In this document: positions 55,313 through 63,741 of the stretch, in pieces
Position numbering within the stretch: the first letter of the stretch is position 1
How the letters are laid out: each line of letters starts with the position of its first letter
Assembly (NCBI GenBank): GCA_902623495.1
Contig: CACNTW010000005.1
Location: 1 to 64,000, forward strand
Direction of reading: 5' to 3'
From: an uncultured Pelagibacteraceae bacterium
Lineage (GTDB): Bacteria > Pseudomonadota > Alphaproteobacteria > Pelagibacterales > Pelagibacteraceae
DNA: 64,000 nt
Position numbers and translations under genes: made by a program
Notes under the pieces: model-generated
Told to the model about the DNA's origin: nothing
Database searches by the model: none
What the model saw: the letters and a program-made list of their open reading frames with translations, nothing else

Positions 55313-56482
55313 ATGAAAAAAATATGTATTATAGGGGGAGCTGGTCATATTGGCTTGCCTTTAGCTCTAAAATTTTGTGAAAAAAATTTTTTTGTAGATG
55401 TAATAGATAAAAACAAATCAGCATTAAAAAAACTTGAAAAATCAATTTTTCCTTTTTACGAAGCTGGAGGAAAAAAATTATTAAAATATTGTATCAAAAA
55501 CAAAAAAATAAACTTCAATTATAGTTACGAAAGTGTTTCGGAAGCAGATTTTATAATAATTACAGTAGGAACTCCATTAGTTAAAAAGAAGCCGAGTCTT
55601 AATGAAATTTATCAAGTCATATTTAAAATAAGAAAATATTTAAAAGATAATCAATCAATTATTTTAAGAAGCACAGTATTTCCTGGTGCTATGAGAAGAA
55701 TTACAAAAAAAATTAAAAATATAAATAAAAATATTGGAATCTCTTACTGTCCAGAAAGAGTTGCACAAGGTAAAAGTCTAGAAGAAATTGAAAACTTAAA
55801 TCAAATTATCTCAACTGATAAAATAATTGAAGAAAAAAAAATAAAAAAACTATTTAAAAATATTTGTAATGAAGTTTCTTGCTGCACATTTGAAGACGCA
55901 GAGTTTATTAAGTTGTTCTCTAACGCTTGGAGATATGTAAAATTTGCTATATCTAACGAATTTTATGTAATGTGTAGAGATAATAACCTTGATTATAAAA
56001 AAATTCATAAAATAATGAAAAAAGACTACCCAAGAAATTTTGGATTACCAACACAAGGTTTTGCTGCTGGGCCCTGTCTACCTAAAGATGCTGTTCAATT
56101 ATACTTGTCTAATAAAAAAAGATCAAAATTAATTAAAACAGCTCATAATATTAATGAAAACTTACCTAATTATTTTGTTAATAATTTAAAGAAAAAACTT
56201 AATATAAAAGGTAAAAATATTGGTATATTGGGTACTACTTTTAAGAGCAATATAGATGATGAAAGAGACTCTTTAAGCATTAAATTAAAGACACTACTTC
56301 AAAAAAATGGTGCATATGTTTACTGCAACGACCCTTATGTAAAAAATAAAAAATATTTAAGTATCAATGGAATTAAAAAAAAGTGTAAAATTATTTTTGT
56401 TGCTACACCACACGAAAAATATAAAAATATTAAATTAAAAAATAATATTGTTATTGATTGTTGGGATTATATTAAAAATTAA
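55313..56482 (+). CDS. UDP-sugar 6-dehydrogenase (WecC/Ugd family)
   Basis: The enzyme oxidises C6 of a UDP-sugar to a uronic acid in two NAD-dependent steps. The 389 residues have an N-terminal Rossmann fold (ICIIGGAGHIGLPLALKF), VGTPLVKKKPSL, RSTVFPG, YCPERVAQGK, the central helix domain and the catalytic loop GFAAGPCLPKDA with C255, then a C-terminal fold with GTTFKSNIDDERDS. The PERVAQGK form resembles UDP-ManNAc dehydrogenases more than UDP-glucose ones. It overlaps the convergent epimerase by 4 bases. Confidence 0.88.
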   Translation: MKKICIIGGAGHIGLPLALKFCEKNFFVDVIDKNKSALKKLEKSIFPFYEAGGKKLLKYCIKNKKINFNYSYESVSEADFIIITVGTPLVKKKPSLNEIYQVIFKIRKYLKDNQSIILRSTVFPGAMRRITKKIKNINKNIGISYCPERVAQGKSLEEIENLNQIISTDKIIEEKKIKKLFKNICNEVSCCTFEDAEFIKLFSNAWRYVKFAISNEFYVMCRDNNLDYKKIHKIMKKDYPRNFGLPTQGFAAGPCLPKDAVQLYLSNKKRSKLIKTAHNINENLPNYFVNNLKKKLNIKGKNIGILGTTFKSNIDDERDSLSIKLKTLLQKNGAYVYCNDPYVKNKKYLSINGIKKKCKIIFVATPHEKYKNIKLKNNIVIDCWDYIKN

Positions 56483-57417
56483 TTTTTTAAATACCAAATT
56501 ATTGTATCGTCCAAACCTTTATCAAGTGGATAATTAATCTTGTATCCTAATTTTTTTATTTTATTTATATTTGGACAACGTCTAGATGTAGAACCTTTAG
56601 TTAAATTTTGATATTTAATTTTTAAGTTTACATTCATTTTTTTCATTATTTTTTTTGCTAAATAATTTATTTTTACTTCCTCACTGTTTCCAATATTAAA
56701 TGTTTCAAATTTTAGTCTTTTATTTATTAATAATTTAATGCCTCCAACAAAATCATTTATATGGTTAAAAGATCTAGTTTCATTACCTGTGCCTTGAATT
56801 TTTATATAATTTTTTTTAAATTTTAATGCGTTTTTGATTTTATTAATTATTTCAGGTATCACATGTTCATTTCCCATATTTGGGCCATAAACGTTATGAG
56901 GTCTAAATATAATCATTTTTTTAAATATATTTTTACCCATATGAATAGACATTATTTCTGTCATTATTTTTGAGCTTCCATATGAGTATCTTGGGTTATA
57001 AGGATCAGGTACTTTCATAGTTTCGTTTTCATCTGTTGGTATAATTTGAGGTGTTTGATAAACCTCGCTACTAGATGAAATATAAAAATTTTTAATTTTT
57101 TTTTTCTTTGCAAATCTTAAAATATTATACGTACCCATAATTCCAACCTTGATAACGTCCTCAGGCTTTTCATAAAAATATTTTGTTCCATTGATAAATG
57201 CTAAATGAATGATGGAGTCAAAACTACCTTTTATTTTTTTCAACTCTCTATAATCTGTTATGTCACAGTTTAATGATTTATATAATTTTTTATTTTCAAA
57301 TTTTCTATTTCTTGATCTATTATCTAAGGATATAACCTTAATTCCCATATTTAGTAACATTTTACATATAGCCGATCCAATAAATCCATCTCCTCCTGTA
57401 ACTAAAAATTTTTTCAT
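56479..57417 (-). CDS. NAD-dependent nucleotide-sugar epimerase/dehydratase
   Basis: This extended SDR of 312 residues begins VTGGDGFIGSAICKML, has LAFINGTKYFYEKP as substrate loop, SSSSEVY with the catalytic Ser, YSYGSSK (Y146, K150) and RPHNVYGPNMGNEHVIP. These loops fit UDP-glucose epimerases or dTDP/CDP-sugar dehydratases. The substrate is not clear. It converges on the dehydrogenase and is divergent from the next SDR with 41 bases between starts. Confidence 0.85.
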   Translation of the reverse strand: MKKFLVTGGDGFIGSAICKMLLNMGIKVISLDNRSRNRKFENKKLYKSLNCDITDYRELKKIKGSFDSIIHLAFINGTKYFYEKPEDVIKVGIMGTYNILRFAKKKKIKNFYISSSSEVYQTPQIIPTDENETMKVPDPYNPRYSYGSSKIMTEIMSIHMGKNIFKKMIIFRPHNVYGPNMGNEHVIPEIINKIKNALKFKKNYIKIQGTGNETRSFNHINDFVGGIKLLINKRLKFETFNIGNSEEVKINYLAKKIMKKMNVNLKIKYQNLTKGSTSRRCPNINKIKKLGYKINYPLDKGLDDTIIWYLKN

Positions 57418-57458
57418 GTATTAGTAATAGTTTTTATATTAAATAATATATTTTATAA

Positions 57459-58325
57459 ATGTTTTTTATTTTTGGTTCCTCGGGTTTTATAGGTAGTAAG
57501 TTAAAAAAAAGATTAATAGAGAAATTTGGGCGTAAAGAAGTTTTTTTTGTTGGAAGAAAATATAAGAATAAAACTGTAGATTTGGGAAAAAATAAAATAT
57601 TTGAGGATCTTCCTAGGTTTAAATATAAAAATATTTATATTTTGGCAGGAAAATCAGATTTTATTTTTAGTAACAGAATTGCAGAAAAGGCCCAAGTTAA
57701 TAAAAATGTCAAGATTGTAAAAAAAATAATAAAATTTTGTAAAAATTGTAAAGTTGAAAGGGTATTTTTCTTCAGCTCCTCCGCAATTTATTCAATAAAA
57801 AATAAATTACCTTACAGAGAAAATCAGAATATAAATCCAAATAATAGCTTAGGCAAAAGTAAATATAGAAGTGAAAAAATCATAAAAAAACTTTTTAACA
57901 AATCAAACACAAAAGTTGTTATTTTACGAATATTTACTGTTTACGGAAATAATATGAGGAAAACTCAATTTCTTTATCAAGCTATAAAAAAATTTAAATC
58001 TAATAAGAAAATATTAACTTTTTGGAATAAAGATACATTAAGAAATTTTATCCATATCGATGATTTATTAAATATTGTTGTAAAATTATCAAAAATTAAT
58101 ACTCCAAAGTATACAGTCTACAATATTGCAAGCAATAAATCTTATAAGATAAAAACTATTGTAAAATACCTGAATAATTTCCAAATAAAAAAGAAGAAAA
58201 TAGTTTATAAAGATAACAAGAATAATTTAGATCATGTAGTTGATATTAGTAAAATTAAAAAAAAAATAAGTATAAATTTTAAAAATTTTAAGAGAGAATT
58301 ATTTAAAACGTATGAAGAAATTTAA
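57459..58325 (+). CDS. SDR-family sugar reductase/epimerase with altered Tyr
   Basis: The 288-residue SDR has FGSSGFIGSKLKKRL at the nucleotide site and FFSSSAIYS at the serine strand. At the place of the catalytic YxxxK the aligned sequence is LGKSK (L131, K135), so the tyrosine is missing; an alternative YRSEK (Y136, K140) lies 5 residues on. RIFTVYGNNM and HIDDLLNI follow as in epimerases. Either the active site is shifted or the enzyme is altered. It overlaps the methyltransferase gene by 14 bases, which suggests the two work on one sugar. Confidence 0.8.
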   Translation: MFFIFGSSGFIGSKLKKRLIEKFGRKEVFFVGRKYKNKTVDLGKNKIFEDLPRFKYKNIYILAGKSDFIFSNRIAEKAQVNKNVKIVKKIIKFCKNCKVERVFFFSSSAIYSIKNKLPYRENQNINPNNSLGKSKYRSEKIIKKLFNKSNTKVVILRIFTVYGNNMRKTQFLYQAIKKFKSNKKILTFWNKDTLRNFIHIDDLLNIVVKLSKINTPKYTVYNIASNKSYKIKTIVKYLNNFQIKKKKIVYKDNKNNLDHVVDISKIKKKISINFKNFKRELFKTYEEI

Positions 58326-59532
58326 AAAAGTTAATAAATGTAGAATTTGTAATTCTGCAAATCTAAAGAAATATTTAAATCTAGGAGATCAACCTTTGGC
58401 AAACTCATTTTTAAAAAAAATAGACTTGAAAAATGAGATAAAATATCCCCTACAACTTTTATTTTGCAAAAATTGTAAGCTTTCACAACTTAGTATAGTA
58501 GTTAATCCAAAATTAATTTTTAATAAGTATGACTATTTATCCTCTTCCTCAAAAGCATTAAGAAATCATTATAAGGAATTAGTTCAGAAATTGGAGAGAA
58601 ATAATAGTTTAAAAGAAAATTCAACTGTAGTTGATATTGGTTGCAATGATGGAGTTCTATTAAATAATTACTCGAGTAATTTAGAAAATATTATTGGGAT
58701 CGAACCATCTGATGCTTCAAAAAAAATTAAAAATAAAAAGATAAAAGTTATTAAAAAATTTTTTAACAATTCTACGGTAAATGCATTTTTAAAGAAATTT
58801 AAAAAAGCTCAAATTATAACTATTACAAACGTCATGGCACACATAGATGAAGTTAATAATTTAATAACAAATATAAAGAAGATATTAGACTTTAAAGGAA
58901 AGCTGGTTATTGAAGTCCCATATATTTTAGATATGTTAAAGAAATCTACTTTTGATTTAGTTTATCATGAACATCTTTCATATTTCAATGTTCACTCACT
59001 TAAATTCTTACTTGAGAAGAATGGTCTAGAAATTATAGATATAGAAAAAATAAATTTTGGTGCGTCTGGACCAGCTTTAAGAGTATTTGCCTCACATAAG
59101 AATAGCAATTTCAAGGTAAGTAAAAAGATTAAAACACATTTAAATATTGAGAGAAGGAAAGGTTTAAATAATTTTAGCACTTACCATGCATTTGAGAGAA
59201 TTGTAAAAAAAAAAATATTAAAATTAAGGAAAAATTTAATTAACTTGAGAAAAAAAAATTATAAATTAGCATGTTACACCGCCCCTGCTAAAGGAAACAC
59301 ATTGCTAAATAGTCTAAATTTACAAAAAAATTTTTTTGAATTTGCAACTGAAAATAATCCTAGAAAAATAAATAAATTTACACCCGGCACCCACATAAAA
59401 GTTGTTAAAGATAAATTATTAGAAAAATCAAAAATAAAATATGCATTGCTTTTATCTTGGAACTATAAAAAATTTTTTATAAAAAATTCCAAATTTATAA
59501 AAAACGGTGGAAAGTTTATATTGCCATTCTAG
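58312..59532 (+). CDS. Sugar C-methyltransferase with zinc domain
   Basis: Such enzymes add a methyl group to a ketosugar nucleotide, for branched deoxysugars. A zinc domain comes first (C10, C13, C52 and C55, with YLNLGDQPLANSFL between), then a Rossmann SAM fold with VVDIGCNDGVLL (residues about 106-117), then ITNVMAHIDEV, YHEHLSYFN, and a C-terminal fold with CYTAPAKGNTLLN. The YHEHLSYF motif with active-site His and Tyr is typical of the TylC3/NovU group. The gene overlaps the SDR before it and is 2 bases before a glycosyltransferase. Confidence 0.88.
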   Translation: MKKFKKVNKCRICNSANLKKYLNLGDQPLANSFLKKIDLKNEIKYPLQLLFCKNCKLSQLSIVVNPKLIFNKYDYLSSSSKALRNHYKELVQKLERNNSLKENSTVVDIGCNDGVLLNNYSSNLENIIGIEPSDASKKIKNKKIKVIKKFFNNSTVNAFLKKFKKAQIITITNVMAHIDEVNNLITNIKKILDFKGKLVIEVPYILDMLKKSTFDLVYHEHLSYFNVHSLKFLLEKNGLEIIDIEKINFGASGPALRVFASHKNSNFKVSKKIKTHLNIERRKGLNNFSTYHAFERIVKKKILKLRKNLINLRKKNYKLACYTAPAKGNTLLNSLNLQKNFFEFATENNPRKINKFTPGTHIKVVKDKLLEKSKIKYALLLSWNYKKFFIKNSKFIKNGGKFILPF

Positions 59533-59534
59533 CA

Positions 59535-60254
59535 ATGAGTGAGTTAGATATTATAATACCAATTTATAAAGAAGGAAAAAATATCAGACTATTGTTAGAT
59601 CAATTTCAAAAAATACTTAAAATAAAATATCAAGTTATAATTTGTTACGACTTTGACGAAGAAAGTGGATTAAAATTCTTACCTACAAATAGAGAAAAAA
59701 TTATTTTAGTAAAAAATAAAGGATTTGGACCAAACCAAGCAATAAAATCTGGTTTAAGTTACTCAAAAAATAATATTGTGGTTGTCTATATGTCTGATGA
59801 TTTTGAAAATATTAATCTTTTAAATAAAATGTTTAGTCTTATTAATGATGGTTATGATTTAATTATACCTAGTAGGTACGTTAAAAATGGTGAATTTATT
59901 AATGCGAAATTTTATAAAAAAATGATTACTAATTTTGGTTCTTTTTTAATGTATTTTATTTGTGGGATACCATACAGAGATTGCACAAACGCTTTTAAGA
60001 TGTTCAATAAAAAAATATTGAAGAATATTACTTTAGAATCAAAAGTTGGTTTTACGTTTGCTCTAGAATTAACAATAAAAACTCATTTTAACAATTTCAG
60101 AATTATAGAAATACCAAGTACATGGAAAGAGCTTCCAAACAGAAAAAGTAATTTTAAAGTTTTTAGATGGCTACCTTATTATACATATTGGGTTTTCTAT
60201 TCTTTATTTTATAGATTTAAAAAAAGTTTTAAATTAATAAACAAACAAAAGTAA
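59535..60254 (+). CDS. Family 2 glycosyltransferase
   Basis: The 239 residues show DIIIPIYKEGKNIRLLLDQF, KNKGFGPNQAIKSGL and the DxD-like YMSDDFENI, as in DPM1/GtrB-type GT2 enzymes that use polyprenyl phosphate or add a sugar at the cytoplasmic side. Near the end is a basic, aromatic segment (YYTYWVFYSLFYRFKKSFK) that may touch the membrane; no long C-terminal helices are present. The next gene begins 1 base after its stop. Confidence 0.85.
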   Translation: MSELDIIIPIYKEGKNIRLLLDQFQKILKIKYQVIICYDFDEESGLKFLPTNREKIILVKNKGFGPNQAIKSGLSYSKNNIVVVYMSDDFENINLLNKMFSLINDGYDLIIPSRYVKNGEFINAKFYKKMITNFGSFLMYFICGIPYRDCTNAFKMFNKKILKNITLESKVGFTFALELTIKTHFNNFRIIEIPSTWKELPNRKSNFKVFRWLPYYTYWVFYSLFYRFKKSFKLINKQK

Positions 60255-60255
60255 A

Positions 60256-61416
60256 ATGAAACCTTTTCAAACAATGCCATGTAGAGTTAAATCTTATGAG
60301 GCAGCTCTTAATGGTTACGAAAAAACTGATACATATTTGATAGCATATAATGATATTTGCAATGGTGGCGAGAATATATTGACCCCGGCAGGTTACACTG
60401 ATTATGTAGGATCATTCCTGTATATTCCATTTTTTTCAGATTTAATGAATATTGATATAGATACAATAACCATACTTTTTTATTCTTTATATGGAATATT
60501 ATGTATTTTAATATCTGTAATTGGCTTATTTAAATTTTATAATACAAAGCCTGCTTTGATCCATGGAACTATTTCAATATTAGGAGTTGGTACAATATGT
60601 ATATTTATAAGTGATACTTATAGTTTCTATGGGCTAACTTCGTTAGCTTTGATCACATGGTGGTCAAAAATACAAATTATTGCTCAAAATCACAGAAAAT
60701 TCTTCATTTTTATCATTCTCACTGGTTTTTTAATTGGATTTTCAAACACAGTTAGAGGTAACTCGGGAACCGATGTATTAATAAGTATTGTTTGTATTTT
60801 GATATTTAATTCTTTTGTAAATAGGAATTTTTCAAAATTATACATAATTATTTTAATTTTATTACCGGTGATAATAATTAATTTTCAAATCAGTATTTTA
60901 AAAAACAAATCAAAAAATTATCTTGAGACAAATACAGAAGTGAATAAGTCGCACGATTTGAACTTTGTTAGAGCAATTTGGCATAACGCTTATTATGGTT
61001 TGGGATATTTGTCCATTAACAATAAAGATGTGCCGGAACCATCTGATGTGTATTCCACAAAAAAAGCTATAGAAATTAAATCGGATGTGATTATTTATTC
61101 AAAAGAATATGAAAATATATTAATGAACGAATATTTTAAGTTTGTAAAAAAATACCCATTTTTATATTTAAAAATAATATTATCAAAAACAGGTGTAGTG
61201 ATTTTTTATTTTTTGATATTTTTTAATATTGGTATCTATTATCTTCTCAAGAACAAGATTAAGTCTGAAACATTAATTTTTTTTGGGACTGGGGTAATGA
61301 TAAATAGTTTATTTGGAATAGCTGCTGAACCAGATTACACTTATTTATTAGGTTTATTCGCATATTCGAGTTTGCTTGGAACTAAATTAATTGAAGATAA
61401 ATATTCAAAAGTTTAA
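60256..61416 (+). CDS. Polytopic membrane protein, possible GT-C-like, unknown function
   Basis: I do not recognise the family. The 386 residues hold about eight hydrophobic helices (roughly 72-92, 97-118, 148-170, 173-192, 198-218, 312-338, 340-360, 364-378). The polar first 70 residues (with NGYEKTDTYLIAYNDICNGGEN) and a long loop at 222-310 would face the periplasm if GT-C-like. A GT-C enzyme should have a helix before the first loop, but none is encoded before the ATG, so the gene may lack its start or the family is another. It follows the GT2 gene and could flip or finish its product. Confidence 0.6.
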   Translation: MKPFQTMPCRVKSYEAALNGYEKTDTYLIAYNDICNGGENILTPAGYTDYVGSFLYIPFFSDLMNIDIDTITILFYSLYGILCILISVIGLFKFYNTKPALIHGTISILGVGTICIFISDTYSFYGLTSLALITWWSKIQIIAQNHRKFFIFIILTGFLIGFSNTVRGNSGTDVLISIVCILIFNSFVNRNFSKLYIIILILLPVIIINFQISILKNKSKNYLETNTEVNKSHDLNFVRAIWHNAYYGLGYLSINNKDVPEPSDVYSTKKAIEIKSDVIIYSKEYENILMNEYFKFVKKYPFLYLKIILSKTGVVIFYFLIFFNIGIYYLLKNKIKSETLIFFGTGVMINSLFGIAAEPDYTYLLGLFAYSSLLGTKLIEDKYSKV

Positions 61417-62612
61417 CTTTTACCAATCTGCTTAAGATAGAAGAGAGTTTTATTAAGCTGCTTTGTTCTATTAAAATTTGTATTTGCATATTTGAAACCA
61501 TTCATCCCCATTTTTCTTTTTTTTTCTGTAGAGTAATTAATAATTTTATTAACATTTTTAGACAGTGACTTAAAATCTCCCGATTTACAAACTAATCCAC
61601 ATTTAGATTTAACTATAATATTATAAGTTTCTCCCTCTATCATTCCCAATATTGGTTTTTTTGCCATCATGTAATTTGATAACTTTCCTGGGATTGTAAG
61701 TTTATCTATTCCACCTTTTTTTAAACTTATTAACAGGCAATTTGAATTATTTAATATGTAAGGAATAAATTTTGATGACAAATTTCCAGTTAAAATAAAT
61801 CTATCATTTAATTCTCTTTTATTTATCTCAGATCTAAGCCATTCATATTTAGATCCATATCCTACAACTAACCATTTTATTTTTTTTACATGTTTAGTCA
61901 TTTCTGCAGATTTTATTATATTTTCAAAATCTTGTGCTTCGCCTATATTGCCAGTAAATGTAATATAGAAAAAATTTTTTTTAAAGGAAAAAAGTTTTAA
62001 TTTTTTTTTATTTCTATTTATAGGGTCTGACCAAGTTGGATAATAAACTATTTTATTTTTATTTTTGCAGTATTTTTTTATTTGATAAACAAATGCTTTT
62101 GATTGTGCAAAAATTAAGTCACTACAATTATAAATATATTTTACATAATAACTTATCATTTTAATCAATAATTTATTTTTTATAATATTCATTGAAGAAA
62201 GCGTTTCAGGCCATAAATCTAAAACCCAAAAGGCTATTTTAATTTTTTTAAGTTTTGCAACTAGAATTGCTGGTATCATAACGGTTGGTGGCGATGTTCC
62301 GAAAACTAAAATCAAATCATAGTTTTTTTTAGTAAGTCTTATCAAACCTATTGTAGATAAAGATATTAAATAAGATAAATAATTAAAAAATATACTAAAT
62401 TTACTATTACCTCTTTTAAATATAGGAACTCTTAAAACTTCAATATTTTTGAAATTTTTTCTTATATTTATTTTTCTGAAGATATCTTTATTAGGATAGC
62501 TTGGATATCCTGTAAGAACTGTGACTTTATTTTTTTTACTTAAGAATTTTACTAAATCGTTAATCTTAAAATTTTCAGGCCAATAATAGTGTGATATTAC
62601 AAGTATTTTCAC
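61413..62612 (-). CDS. Family 4 glycosyltransferase, WbuB-like
   Basis: The 399-residue GT-B fold begins ILVISHYYWPENFKINDLV, then VLTGYPSYP, FGTSPPTVMIPAIL and FWVLDLWPETL, and ends with a glutamate-containing donor loop (KLTIPGKLSNYMMAKKPILGMI). These stretches are those of WbuB, which transfers N-acetyl-L-fucosamine in E. coli O26. The next two genes upstream on this strand look like enzymes that make that sugar, which supports the role. It overlaps the end of the membrane protein gene by 4 bases. Confidence 0.83.
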   Translation of the reverse strand: MKILVISHYYWPENFKINDLVKFLSKKNKVTVLTGYPSYPNKDIFRKINIRKNFKNIEVLRVPIFKRGNSKFSIFFNYLSYLISLSTIGLIRLTKKNYDLILVFGTSPPTVMIPAILVAKLKKIKIAFWVLDLWPETLSSMNIIKNKLLIKMISYYVKYIYNCSDLIFAQSKAFVYQIKKYCKNKNKIVYYPTWSDPINRNKKKLKLFSFKKNFFYITFTGNIGEAQDFENIIKSAEMTKHVKKIKWLVVGYGSKYEWLRSEINKRELNDRFILTGNLSSKFIPYILNNSNCLLISLKKGGIDKLTIPGKLSNYMMAKKPILGMIEGETYNIIVKSKCGLVCKSGDFKSLSKNVNKIINYSTEKKRKMGMNGFKYANTNFNRTKQLNKTLFYLKQIGKS

Positions 62613-62614
62613 AT

Positions 62615-63739
62615 TTATTTTTTATAATGATTTTCATTTACAAAACCAATATGGCTCATGAGAATCTTAACTAATTTTATTGAAACAATCTTATTGTTAT
62701 AATCTTCAACAATATTTTTTTTTGATATCCTATTCTCTGTAAGGTAATTTATTGCTCTACTAACCCTTTCTAAATCTAAACCTGTCAATAAAGTTACTGC
62801 CTCCTCATCTGCTTCGGGTCTCTCGTGAGAATTTCTTATATTTATTGCTTTTAGATCAAGAATAGAGGCTTCCTCGTTAATTGTGCCACTATCAGATAAA
62901 ACTATTTTCGAATTTATTTGTAGATTTAGATAATCAGAAAATGAAAACGGTTTTGAAAATAAAACATTTTTTAAATTTTTTCTATTAATCTTATTGATTT
63001 TATCTTTAATTCTAGGATGTACTGAAACTATGATTTTATAATTAAAATTGTCATTTAGATATTTAATAATTTTTACTAAATTTCTAAAATTTTTTTTATT
63101 TTCAACATTCTCTTCTCTGTGACAACTTATTAGGAAATATTTATTTTTCTTTAAAGATAGATTTTTTAAAATTCTAGAATTCTTTATTTTATGTTTGTAA
63201 TAACTTATAACTTCAAACATTGGACTTCCAATATTAATTACCCTGTTACTTGATAATCCTTCCCTAATTAAATGTTGCCTGGAAATTTTGCTATAAGTGA
63301 TATTTATATCTGAAATCGTATCTACAATTCTTCTATTTGCTTCCTCGGGCACTCTTTCATCAAAACATCTGTTGCCAGCTTCATAATGAAATATTGGAAT
63401 TTGTTTTTTTTTTGCAACTATTGAACTGAGAGAACTATTTGTATCTCCTAAAACAAAAATAGCATCTGGTTTGACCTCTTTTAAAATTTTATCAGTCTCA
63501 ACTAATATTTTTGAAATTGTACGGATATTATTAGTACTTGTATATTGTAAATAATAGTCAGGGCGCCTTAAACTTAAATCGTTGAAAAAAATATTACTTA
63601 AATTTTCATCATAATTTTGTCCAGTATGAAAAATTTTATGATGAAAGTGTTTATCAAATGCAGGAAGTATTCTGGATAATCTGATAATTTCTGGTCTAGT
63701 TCCTAATATCGTCAAAACTTTAAATTTATTTTTTATCAT
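62615..63739 (-). CDS. Nucleotide-sugar 2-epimerase, WbjD/FnlC type
   Basis: The 374 residues belong to the non-hydrolysing UDP-GlcNAc 2-epimerase family: LGTRPEIIRLSRIL, FHTGQNYDENLSN, VLGDTNSSLSSI and SDSGTINEEAS. The FHYEAGNRCFDERVPEEANRR-like segment is the form found in FnlC/WbjD, which makes UDP-L-FucNAc from UDP-L-PneNAc, more than in WecB. A role as the simple WecB UDP-ManNAc enzyme cannot be fully excluded. It sits 2 bases before the WbuB-like gene and 2 after the FnlB-like gene. Confidence 0.85.
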   Translation of the reverse strand: MIKNKFKVLTILGTRPEIIRLSRILPAFDKHFHHKIFHTGQNYDENLSNIFFNDLSLRRPDYYLQYTSTNNIRTISKILVETDKILKEVKPDAIFVLGDTNSSLSSIVAKKKQIPIFHYEAGNRCFDERVPEEANRRIVDTISDINITYSKISRQHLIREGLSSNRVINIGSPMFEVISYYKHKIKNSRILKNLSLKKNKYFLISCHREENVENKKNFRNLVKIIKYLNDNFNYKIIVSVHPRIKDKINKINRKNLKNVLFSKPFSFSDYLNLQINSKIVLSDSGTINEEASILDLKAINIRNSHERPEADEEAVTLLTGLDLERVSRAINYLTENRISKKNIVEDYNNKIVSIKLVKILMSHIGFVNENHYKK

Positions 63740-63741
63740 TA

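Noticed and set aside
60256..61416. Frameshifted continuation of the upstream GT2 gene
   Set aside because: The GT2 product is complete, and a polar 70-residue stretch separates it from the first helix. A different gene start is more likely, though not excluded.
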